Positions 7,367 through 13,974 of a DNA stretch of 24,090 nucleotides are shown in pieces (positions within the stretch are counted from its first letter, which is position 1; each line of letters starts with the position of its first letter). The DNA lies in NCBI GenBank assembly GCA_024223125.1, contig JAAEOP010000755.1, positions 1 through 24,090 of the forward strand, written 5' to 3'. Position numbers and translations under genes: made by a program. The DNA comes from Chloroflexota bacterium. GTDB lineage: Bacteria > Chloroflexota > Anaerolineae > Promineifilales > Promineifilaceae. Under the pieces are notes generated by a model. The model ran no database searches. It was not told the DNA's origin and was given only the letters and a program-made list of their open reading frames with translations.

Positions 7367-8752
7367 TCAGATACAGTGTACCAATGATTGGTGTAAATTA
7401 TCAACCTGATTTGGTAGTACGGTGCGGGGATCAAGGTGAAAACGGCCGTCTTGAATGCGACCAATAACTGGTATTTTTGCAGCCCGTAATGCAGAGGCCA
7501 ACTTATCGGGATCATATCTATTCACAGCGACCAGTTTTGTGGGCAGGCTTGTGCCTGGTAAACTGCCGCCGCCGACGGTGGAACGGCCGTCAACCACTTC
7601 CGCCGCCACATTTATTTCTTGCAGCCACGTCGCCCATTCTTCGGCCGCAGCCCCGATTTCAGTTAACGGACAGGCAATCATCTGCCAGATGGGAATGTGT
7701 GAAATGGCTTGATCTGTTAAATAGTGGGTGAGTGTAGCGGACAGCCCGGTCAGACACAACTTGTCGGCCCGCACAGCCCGCGCCAGTGGATGCCGTTTGC
7801 ACTTGGCTACCAGGTTAGCCTGGCCGGCCAAAATGCCTGCTTGCGGGCCGCCCAGTAGTTTATCGCCGCTAAAGGCCACCAAATTACAGTCGGCTGCCAA
7901 CCCATCTAAAACAGTTGGCTCCGGTTCCAACCCATATGCTGCTGTGTCCAGCAAAGCGCCGCTGCCCTGATCATACAATAGGGGCAAATTGTGTGCCTGG
8001 GCCAGCTCCGCCAGCTCCGCCAGAGATGGTTCGCTGCTGAAGCCGATGATTTTGTAATTAGAATGATGGGCGACTAGAATGGCGGCCGTATTTTCATTGA
8101 TGGCTTGTGCATAATCATACAGATGAGTGCGATTGGTTGTGCCCACTTCTACTAGTCTAGCCCCCGATTGAGCCATGACATCGGGAATACGGAAGCCGCC
8201 CCCAATTTCTACAAGCTGCCCCCGGCTGATAATGACTTCACGACCCTGGCACACAGCTGTTAACATCAACAAAACAGCGGCCGCATTATTATTGACTACC
8301 AGCGCCGCTTCCGCCCCTGTCACCCTTTGCAAAAGCTGTTCCGCATGAAGGGCGCGCGAGCCACGCTGCCCGGCAGCAATGTCATATTCCAGAGTGGAAT
8401 AACTGCGGCCTACCTTTTGAATGGCCTCTAAAGCGGCCTGACTGAGGGGGGCGCGTCCCAGATTGGTATGCACGATGACCCCGGTGGCGTTGATGACCGG
8501 ATGTAACGTAGGAGCTAAAAATTCTTGCAGCCAGACGGCCGCATGTTGTACAAATTCGTCGTTTACTGGCGGAGAGGTCACACGGCCGTCTAATATCCCC
8601 GCCCGCACTATTTCTACACTTTGTCGTAATGCTTCAAGGGTCAGATTGCGGCCGTATGTTTGGATGAGGATGGGTACGGCCGAGTCTTGCAGCAGCCGGT
8701 CTACACTGGGCAGTTCCCGTAATAACAATGGTTTATCTTTTGGATTACTCAT
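7367..8752 (-). CDS. selA: L-seryl-tRNA(Sec) selenium transferase SelA
   Basis: The 461-aa protein is a full-length bacterial SelA. It has the family N-terminus (RELPSVDRLLQ), the INATGVIVHTNLGRAPLS block, the EYDIAAGQRGSR stretch and the PLP-binding lysine Lys298 in VAFSGDKLLGGPQAG; E. coli SelA uses Lys295. SelA converts Ser-tRNA(Sec) to Sec-tRNA(Sec) using selenophosphate, as a cytoplasmic decamer, so this organism probably makes selenoproteins. No selB, selD or selC was found in the window; selB often follows selA in other genomes, but here a small membrane protein gene lies upstream and tsaD downstream. The stop codon is TGA (7367-7369). Nothing resembling a SECIS hairpin that would cause readthrough was recognised after it. 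Confidence 0.96.
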   Translation of the reverse strand: MSNPKDKPLLLRELPSVDRLLQDSAVPILIQTYGRNLTLEALRQSVEIVRAGILDGRVTSPPVNDEFVQHAAVWLQEFLAPTLHPVINATGVIVHTNLGRAPLSQAALEAIQKVGRSYSTLEYDIAAGQRGSRALHAEQLLQRVTGAEAALVVNNNAAAVLLMLTAVCQGREVIISRGQLVEIGGGFRIPDVMAQSGARLVEVGTTNRTHLYDYAQAINENTAAILVAHHSNYKIIGFSSEPSLAELAELAQAHNLPLLYDQGSGALLDTAAYGLEPEPTVLDGLAADCNLVAFSGDKLLGGPQAGILAGQANLVAKCKRHPLARAVRADKLCLTGLSATLTHYLTDQAISHIPIWQMIACPLTEIGAAAEEWATWLQEINVAAEVVDGRSTVGGGSLPGTSLPTKLVAVNRYDPDKLASALRAAKIPVIGRIQDGRFHLDPRTVLPNQVDNLHQSLVHCI

Positions 8753-8773
8753 TATCCTTAATTTCCAGGAAGC

Positions 8774-9298
8774 TTAACTTTTGGACTTTAACGTTGACGG
8801 CCGTTGGGAAACAGAAGCGGCGCGAGTACGGACTTGCAGCAACAGTTCAAACAAAATAAGTACGCCGGCCACTAACAAAGCGACGGCCAATCCCAGAGCG
8901 CGATTCATTTGCAGCCAGACACAAAACGAAACCCAAAAACCGACCCCCATCGCCTGCCGCAGCACAACCAAAAACTGAATGGATTTCGATTCGCCAAAAC
9001 GTTCATCCACATAATGCCCAAAACGCTTATTCAAGAAATAAGCCAGTGGCAGCATGACCCCCGTTACCGTAACCAGTATAGAAGCCAGAAAAGCAAGGAT
9101 TATTTCTGTGCTGGCCGCTTGCAAGATTGCTGTGGCATCAGCCCGACCCAGAACAGTTGCCCGCGCCAGGTCAAGGCGAGCAATATCAAAGGGCCAAAAA
9201 TTGTTGAGAATGTATTCCCCGGCTAACAGCCCCACAATAAATAAACCTACACCTAAAAATAAATATGGATAAACACCCAGTCGCCGCATAATTTTCAT
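8774..9298 (-). CDS. Small integral membrane protein, unknown function
   Basis: The 174-aa protein has about four hydrophobic segments (near residues 10-30, 63-90, 115-130 and 135-153) separated by short charged loops, plus a basic Ser/Thr-rich C-terminal tail. No conserved domain is recognised. It starts 22 bp upstream of selA on the same strand and could share its transcript, though nothing in it suggests a selenium role. The MITE copy at 9322-9416 begins 24 bp upstream of its start codon, so its expression signals may come partly from that element. It is a likely real gene because of its clean membrane-protein composition and the tight spacing to selA. Confidence 0.75.
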   Translation of the reverse strand: MKIMRRLGVYPYLFLGVGLFIVGLLAGEYILNNFWPFDIARLDLARATVLGRADATAILQAASTEIILAFLASILVTVTGVMLPLAYFLNKRFGHYVDERFGESKSIQFLVVLRQAMGVGFWVSFCVWLQMNRALGLAVALLVAGVLILFELLLQVRTRAASVSQRPSTLKSKS

Positions 9299-9321
9299 AA
9301 GTCAATTATACACATTATTTT

Positions 9322-9416
9322 GTAACCATTCACTCCCCCAAGGTGCCCGGCACTTATAAACGAGTGTGCTACTCCAGTAGACTTGGTAATGAAGTGCCGG
9401 GCGCCTGAATGGTTAC
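9322..9416 (+). mobile_element. 95-bp MITE copy 1 with 8-bp target-site duplication
   Basis: The element begins GTAACCATTCA and ends with its exact complement TGAATGGTTAC. Beyond an 8-nt asymmetric CTCCCCCA block, the arms continue with AGGTGCCCGGCACTT against AAGTGCCGGGCGCCT (one mismatch). It is flanked by the perfect direct repeat ATTATTTT at 9314-9321 and 9417-9424, as left by transposition. It is too short to encode a protein. The inverse-orientation copy at 15963-16057 differs at only 2 of 95 positions. Ends starting GTAA plus an 8-bp duplication fit mobilisation by an IS66-family transposase; this is inference, as no transposase is present here. Confidence 0.9.
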
Positions 9417-9500
9417 ATTATTTTAATAATCCGAATTCCACAATGACGTCAGCGCTGTAAACTTGTGGTTGTGCTTTTTGTTCCAGAGCCAGGGCAAAAT

Positions 9501-9608
9501 AGACATTATCGGAAACAACTTTTTTGACAGGATTAACAAGATTTACAGGATGAAATAATCCTGTTAATCCCGTAAATCCTGTCCAATTTCTTATTTCCGA
9601 TAAGGTCT
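9501..9608. repeat. Hairpin repeat family 2, copy A (108 bp)
   Basis: The left end AGACATTATCGGAAA and right end TTTCCGATAAGGTCT are complementary at 14 of 15 positions. The interior is a long imperfect hairpin built from GGATTAACA and GGATTTACA words and their complements. A shorter copy lies at 19608-19697. Words of this type are common dispersed repeats in many bacteria. The rest of the 9299-9731 spacer holds MITE copy 1 and, at 9695-9713, a GCAAGT-type repeat; I see no gene in it. Confidence 0.75.
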
Positions 9609-9731
9609 AATGAATGGGCTGTGTCAAGTCTAAAGTAGACAGCACAAAATCGATAATAGTGCCCCCATTACTCCATTTGAACAGATCCGTATAGTTGCAT
9701 ACTTGCAACTTGCCCATATGATTCTTGCTAC

Positions 9732-12700
9732 ATGGATACTTTTGATCTAACTCAGTTCACGCACTTACATGTGCATTCATATTATACATTGTTGGGCGGC
9801 ACGACGGCCGTTTCCGAATTAGTAGATCGGGCGGCGGCCGAAACAATGTCCGCGCTGGCTCTTACAGACACGGCCGTACTCATTGGCGCCGTTCAGTTTA
9901 GCCAGGCGTGTATCCAGGCCGGTATCCAACCCATCATCGGCATGAGTGTGCCCGTGGCTGCTCTGGCGGGGGAAATGCGTCTGGAGCCGGATGTGCCCGG
10001 CCGCCTGGTTTTATTAGCCGCCAACCCGGCCGGCTACCGCAGTTTATGCCGCCTCTCTTCTGCCATTCATGCAAATTTGCAACGGCCGCTTCTCCAAACC
10101 GGTCTCCCCTGGCAACTGCTCAAAGAAAATCGGGAGGGGCTGATTTGTCTGGATGGGGGGCGGATGGGTTGGACAGAGCGATATGTACGCGCCGACAACC
10201 GCCAGGCGGCCGTTCGTTTTGCATCTCATCTGGGTGGCTTGTTTGGGGAGAACGCTTACCTGAGTTTGGAACTACACACAGCGGCTGACACGGTCGTTGC
10301 CCACGAACTAATCAGCATTGGTCAACGGTTTGGATTGGCGGCGGTAGCTGCCCAACCTGTCGCCTGCCTGGAAGCGGCCGATACCCCCAAACTACGCCTG
10401 TTAGCGGCCATTGACCACAACTGCCGTTTGGAAGATGTACCCGATTCCGCCCTACCAGCTTTTGGCGACACGCCTGTGCTGAGCAAAACCGAAGTAGCTG
10501 TCACCCATCATTGGCGTACCCCTGCCCAAATCGCCGAAAAATTCAAAGCATTCCCCGAAGCCATCCAGCGTGTAGGCGACATTGTGCGCCAATGTGAACC
10601 GTGCCTGCCCGACGGCCGTCCCATTTGGCCCAAACTTAATCTCCCCCAAAACAAAACCCCCGAAGACACCCTGGCCGAAAAAGCAATCTCTGGCTTACAC
10701 CAACGGAAAACGGGAAACAGAACACAGAATACGGCCTACGAATCCCGCCTCCAACACGAACTCACCGCCATCAACCAGCACGGCTTCGCCCCCCTCTTCC
10801 TGCTGGTGGCTGACATTACTCGTTTTGCCCGTGAAACGGCCGTGCCTGTCAATACCCGTGGCAGCGTCGCCAACTCGCTCGTCGCTTATTGCATCGGTAT
10901 TACCCAGGTAGACCCAGTAGAGCATGATCTTTTGTTTGAGCGTTTTCTCAATCCCGCCCGCGCCAATTTGCCGGATATTGACCTCGATTTTTGCAGCCGC
11001 CGCCGGGATGAGATTTTACATTATGTCGTCCAGAAATATGGCTCTGACCGGGTTGCTTTAGTAGCCACAATTAGCACGATGCAGCCTAAATCGGCCGTGC
11101 GCGAAACTGCCAAAGCGTATGGTTACCAAGAAGCAGACATCAAACGGCTGACCGGGTTTGTGCCCCGCCGCTGGCATCCCGACCCCCGCCGCCGTGACAA
11201 AACAGAACTGGCCGACATCCTGACCCAACTAGAAACAGAGCGGGATCGGGAAATCATGCAGACGGCGTTCAGCATCGTGGGAATTCCGCATCATCTTAGC
11301 ATTCATCCCGGCGGCCTCGTCATCACTCCTGGCCCACTGACCGATTTTGTCCCTTTGCATCTGGCCCCCAAAGGCTTCTTGACCACGCAGTACGATTATC
11401 GGGATGTAGAAAAAATCGGGCTGCCGAAGATGGATTTGCTGGGTATCCGTGCTTTAACAGTGTTGGCTGACACGGCCGACTTGATCCGCACCCACCACGA
11501 CCCCACTTTTGATTTGAATAGAATACTGTTGGCTGACGGGGAGACGGCCGTGACCCTGACCAACGCCCAAACCATCGGCGTCTTCCAATGTGAGTCTACC
11601 GGGGCGCAGCGCACATTGCGCCAATTACAAGCCAAAACAGTGCGCGACCTGGCCGTTGCCAATGCGTTCTTCAAACCCGGCCCCGCGTTGGGGGGGATGG
11701 CTCAAGCCTTCATTCGTCGTTATCGGGGCCAGGAAAAGGTCGCCTATCTGCATCCCTCATTGGAACCTATCTTGCGTGTTTCACAGGGCGTACTGCTCTT
11801 TCAAGAGCAAATTCTACGCATAGCCACCGAGGTAGCTGGCCTCAGTTGGGCCAAAGCGGATCATTTACGCAAAGGGATGAGTAAGTTCCAGGCACGGGAG
11901 ATGGCCGCCATCAAATTACGTTTTGTGCGTGGTTGCCAGGAAACATCCGGCCTGACCCCGGAACAGGCAGAGACGTTGTGGGGGCAAATAGAACCATTCT
12001 CCGGCTACGGCTTTAACCAGGGACACGCCACCGCCTACGCCGACATCAGCTACCGCTCCGCTTACCTGAAAACACATTACCCGGCCGAATTTTTATGCGC
12101 TCGTCTGGCCGACCGGGGCGGATTTCATCACCCGGCCGTCTACATTGCCGAAGCGCAGCGGCTGGGATTTCAGGTCAAACCACCCCATGTCAATTTTAGC
12201 CAACGCAAGTTCACCTTAACATATGGGGAGATTGGAGATTGGAGACCTGTCCTGAGCAAAACCGAAGGATTAGAGATTGAGACAGTTCAATCTCCAATCT
12301 CTAATCTCCAATCTCCCACTTTATGGATGGGTTTAGGCCAGGTACGACACTTACGTCGGAAATCGGTGCGCCGAATTGTAGATGCACGGCCGTACACCTC
12401 CCTACGCCATCTCCTGAGCCAGGTTCACCTGCAAAGCAAAGAGATCCGCCATCTTATTCAATGTGGCGCGTTGGATGGGTTGGGGGAGAGTTGCGCTGCC
12501 TTGTTAGCTGAAGCTGAAGAGATCGGTCGGGCCGGGAGTGCGAATCAGTTATCGTTTGAGTTTGGAGAGGATGCGGCCGTACCCCCCGAAACCCTCTCCC
12601 AACGCCTAACCTGGGAAAGCCACATTTTAGGTTGGCCGGTCAGCGCCAACCCCATTGCCCAACTCCCAGAAGCCACCGCCGATGATGTGCCCCTCAACCT

Positions 12701-12935
12701 GATTCACCGTCTGCGGAATCAAAAAACCACCATTGCCGGCGTCCGTTTGCCTGGCTGGACGGGCAGTAAAGGGTTCTACTTTGGGGACGGGCACAACTTT
12801 ATTGTCGTCAAACCCGGCCCTGGAAAACAGGAAAAATTGCCGTTGTGGGAGCCAGTTCGTTTAAGCGGCCGTTGGCGTGAAGATGAATGGGGCGGCGGCT
12901 GGTTTGAACGAGGTGAGTGGGAAGTGTGCAAGTAG
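9732..12935 (+). CDS. DnaE-type DNA polymerase III alpha subunit, probably error-prone (DnaE2-like)
   Basis: The 1067-aa protein opens with a PHP domain (HLHVHSYYTLLGG, from residue 11). It then has the palm with catalytic acids in PDIDLDF (Asp415, Asp417) and the third at Asp568 in PKMDLLGIRAL, fingers and thumb with GYGFNQGHATAYADISYR, a helix-hairpin-helix region and a C-terminal OB-fold (IAGVRLPGW...). QLSFEF at 939-944 sits where an internal beta-clamp motif is expected. Length and domain order suit DnaE2/ImuC better than replicative DnaE (about 1160 aa). PHP metal residues look degraded (TDT rather than TDH at 45-47), so proofreading is unlikely. No imuA/imuB is adjacent. Residues about 832-862 come from an inserted repeat, and the last codons (EVCK) come from a GCAAGT repeat. 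No clear Shine-Dalgarno precedes the ATG. The polymerase call is sure; the DnaE2 subtype is moderately so. Confidence 0.9.
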   Translation: MDTFDLTQFTHLHVHSYYTLLGGTTAVSELVDRAAAETMSALALTDTAVLIGAVQFSQACIQAGIQPIIGMSVPVAALAGEMRLEPDVPGRLVLLAANPAGYRSLCRLSSAIHANLQRPLLQTGLPWQLLKENREGLICLDGGRMGWTERYVRADNRQAAVRFASHLGGLFGENAYLSLELHTAADTVVAHELISIGQRFGLAAVAAQPVACLEAADTPKLRLLAAIDHNCRLEDVPDSALPAFGDTPVLSKTEVAVTHHWRTPAQIAEKFKAFPEAIQRVGDIVRQCEPCLPDGRPIWPKLNLPQNKTPEDTLAEKAISGLHQRKTGNRTQNTAYESRLQHELTAINQHGFAPLFLLVADITRFARETAVPVNTRGSVANSLVAYCIGITQVDPVEHDLLFERFLNPARANLPDIDLDFCSRRRDEILHYVVQKYGSDRVALVATISTMQPKSAVRETAKAYGYQEADIKRLTGFVPRRWHPDPRRRDKTELADILTQLETERDREIMQTAFSIVGIPHHLSIHPGGLVITPGPLTDFVPLHLAPKGFLTTQYDYRDVEKIGLPKMDLLGIRALTVLADTADLIRTHHDPTFDLNRILLADGETAVTLTNAQTIGVFQCESTGAQRTLRQLQAKTVRDLAVANAFFKPGPALGGMAQAFIRRYRGQEKVAYLHPSLEPILRVSQGVLLFQEQILRIATEVAGLSWAKADHLRKGMSKFQAREMAAIKLRFVRGCQETSGLTPEQAETLWGQIEPFSGYGFNQGHATAYADISYRSAYLKTHYPAEFLCARLADRGGFHHPAVYIAEAQRLGFQVKPPHVNFSQRKFTLTYGEIGDWRPVLSKTEGLEIETVQSPISNLQSPTLWMGLGQVRHLRRKSVRRIVDARPYTSLRHLLSQVHLQSKEIRHLIQCGALDGLGESCAALLAEAEEIGRAGSANQLSFEFGEDAAVPPETLSQRLTWESHILGWPVSANPIAQLPEATADDVPLNLIHRLRNQKTTIAGVRLPGWTGSKGFYFGDGHNFIVVKPGPGKQEKLPLWEPVRLSGRWREDEWGGGWFERGEWEVCK
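12226..12317. repeat. 92-bp palindromic repeat inserted in frame in the polymerase gene
   Basis: GGGAGATTGGAGATTGGAGA at 12226-12245 is complementary, with one mismatch, to 12298-12317. Between the arms lies a CTGAGCAAAACCGAAG word also present at 10479-10494 in the same gene and inverted at 13758-13773. The insertion adds roughly 31 residues (EIGDWRPVLSK...SNLQSP) between the VNFSQRKFTLTY and LWMGLGQVRHL blocks, without a stop or frameshift. Confidence 0.85.
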
Positions 12936-12972
12936 CAAGTGTGCAAGTTTGCAAGTGGCAAGTAGGCAAGTA
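12928..12972 (+). repeat. GCAAGT tandem cluster spanning the polymerase stop codon
   Basis: Six GCAAGT words occur at 7-8 bp spacing. The polymerase TAG stop (12933-12935) lies inside the first unit, so the extreme C-terminus is repeat-derived. Related words occur at 9695-9713 and 7341-7365 on the opposite strand. The 12936-13140 spacer otherwise holds a hairpin and the promoter listed next. Confidence 0.65.
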
Positions 12973-13071
12973 ATGAGTAACGGGTTGAAGTGCGTTAAGA
13001 CTGCTCCCGGCACACACGTTCCTCAGTGTGCTGCTCACTTTTAGTGCGCTTTAGCGTACTTTTGTCTCAGA

Positions 13072-13089
13072 CACCGATTTCAATCGGTG
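13072..13089. repeat. 8-bp stem hairpin (CACCGATT/AATCGGTG)
   Basis: CACCGATT, a TC loop and AATCGGTG form a perfect short hairpin about 50 bp upstream of the nucleotidyltransferase remnant. There is no U-run. It could be a small dispersed repeat or a regulator site just upstream of the promoter at 13105-13134. Confidence 0.45.
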
Positions 13090-13104
13090 GCGCTTGCTGA
13101 TGAA

Positions 13105-13134
13105 TTGACGGCATTTTGACGACAGACGTATAAT
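13105..13134 (+). promoter_or_regulatory. Sigma70-like promoter, probably giving a leaderless mRNA
   Basis: TTGACG at 13105-13110 and TATAAT at 13129-13134 are separated by 18 bp, close to the bacterial consensus. The expected start of transcription, 6-7 bp after the -10 box, coincides with the ATG at 13141, and no Shine-Dalgarno could fit. Leaderless translation of the nucleotidyltransferase remnant is therefore inferred. Confidence 0.7.
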
Positions 13135-13140
13135 CTAACC

Positions 13141-13365
13141 ATGAACATTCAGCGTCCTGAGAATTTGCCCCCATACGCCAACCTCTGTTTGCAAGCATTG
13201 GCCGACAGCGGATTAGGCCATACCATCTCGCTTGGTGGCGCGTTTGGACTCATGCACTATTTTGAGTACCGGGCCACATACGATGTGGATGCCTGGTGGC
13301 AGACGGCCGCCCGGCAGGTGCGGACATGGTTCAAAACGGAGTTTATGGATGCCCTCAAAGAATGA
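13141..13365 (+). pseudogene. AbiEii-like nucleotidyltransferase remnant with internal deletion
   Basis: The 74-aa reading frame begins like a minimal nucleotidyltransferase of the AbiEii/DUF1814 kind: ISLGGAFGLMHYFEYR (the GG motif helix) then TYDVDAWW (the Asp-x-Asp metal motif). Only about 22 residues follow before the stop, whereas such proteins usually exceed 200 residues. The final part, RQVRTWFKTEFMDALK, reads like a true family C-terminus rather than random sequence. An in-frame internal deletion joining N- and C-terminal parts is therefore likely; the junction lies near 13302-13312 next to an ACGGCCG word. AbiEii proteins act as toxins that nucleotidylate tRNAs or other targets. Catalytic activity seems impossible without the rest of the core. 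It has its own promoter and overlaps the next gene by 17 bp. Confidence 0.6.
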
Positions 13366-13672
13366 TAAATCCTCGTGGATTGACGGGACTTTATACCCTG
13401 ACAAAGAGCCGCCAACCCAATTGACGACGGTGGAAGATCGTATTGATTATTTGTCCCGTTTATGCGCTGCCTGGGATTTTGGCCTGCTACCAGAACAAGA
13501 GAGTGTTGCGGAAATTTGCCGCATCGAGTGGCGCAGCGCTGTTGATCAATGCCGCCTCTTAACCTCGCCCACGTACCATTTATTGCGTGAATGGCACAAA
13601 TTGCCGCCACTGCCTTACTTGGGCCAACAGTTGGCTTATATTCGGGATGACCCCTATTTAGAGTACGTTTAG
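13349..13672 (+). CDS. Hypothetical 107-aa protein overlapping the nucleotidyltransferase remnant
   Basis: I do not recognise this gene. The frame continues further upstream, but the ATG at 13349-13351 is chosen because the sequence before it is simply another frame of the remnant gene. The protein is soluble and mixed-charge, rich in Leu, Trp and Tyr, with the sequence TTVEDRIDYLSRLCAAWDFG near 24-43 and a Pro/Tyr-rich C-terminus ending DDPYLEYV. It overlaps the upstream remnant by 17 bp in another frame, suggesting translational coupling and a two-gene unit. If the upstream gene was a toxin, this could be its partner or antidote, but its sequence does not resemble the known AbiEi antitoxin (winged-helix). 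Codon use looks normal and it appears intact. Confidence 0.6.
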   Translation: MPSKNDKSSWIDGTLYPDKEPPTQLTTVEDRIDYLSRLCAAWDFGLLPEQESVAEICRIEWRSAVDQCRLLTSPTYHLLREWHKLPPLPYLGQQLAYIRDDPYLEYV

Positions 13673-13700
13673 GAATGAGAATTCATTAACTGCCCAATAT

Positions 13701-13801
13701 GTCATTTCGAGCGGAGCGAGAAATCTTTACGCACTTCGGATCAAGATTCCTCACCCCCTTCGGTTTTGCTCAGGGCAGGCTCTACGGGGATTCGGAATGA
13801 C
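13701..13801. repeat. About 100-bp inverted repeat (GTCATTTCGAG...GGAATGAC type)
   Basis: The left end GTCATTTCGAGCGGAGCGAG and right end TTCGGAATGAC are imperfect complements. Nested near the right end is a CTTCGGTTTTGCTCAGG word (13758-13774), the complement of the word found twice inside the polymerase gene. A half-copy of the same family lies at 16137-16166. The 13673-13961 stretch holds this repeat and a decayed TPR unit; no intact gene was seen. Confidence 0.65.
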
Positions 13802-13893
13802 AGATTCACTCAAAATAGATGTGACTGAGTACTAGAACCTGTGCTGAGTTAGTCGAAGTATCCGTTGTTGCCTTTTTAGAGAGAAGACCGCCC

Positions 13894-13974
13894 TTACGCC
13901 AACGCCGCTTCGATGGTGGCAAGGTTTTGGCGGGCAGATTGGGTTTATGGATGGGCGTAACCTAACGCCTTTTC
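13894..13974 (-). pseudogene. Decayed extra TPR unit after the STAND gene stop
   Basis: In a frame shifted from the upstream gene, the minus strand reads EKALGYAHP, stop, TQSARQNLATIEAALA, stop. This closely parallels the final segment of the STAND protein (EKALGNAHPHTQTARQSLAAIEAAL). It is a degenerate copy of the last TPR unit, implying that the array was once longer or was duplicated and then broken by a frameshift. Confidence 0.75.

Noticed and set aside
7367..7369. TGA stop of selA considered as a selenocysteine codon
   Set aside because: The protein is full length at this point and only repeat sequence follows; no selenoprotein-like extension or SECIS hairpin was recognised.
9609..9731. 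LexA-type or other SOS box upstream of the polymerase
   Set aside because: No convincing dyad matching a known SOS box could be seen; only a GCAAGT-type repeat is visible.
13232..13348. Upstream extension of the 107-aa gene frame
   Set aside because: These codons read as a basic, low-complexity shadow of the nucleotidyltransferase remnant, whose own frame has recognisable motifs.
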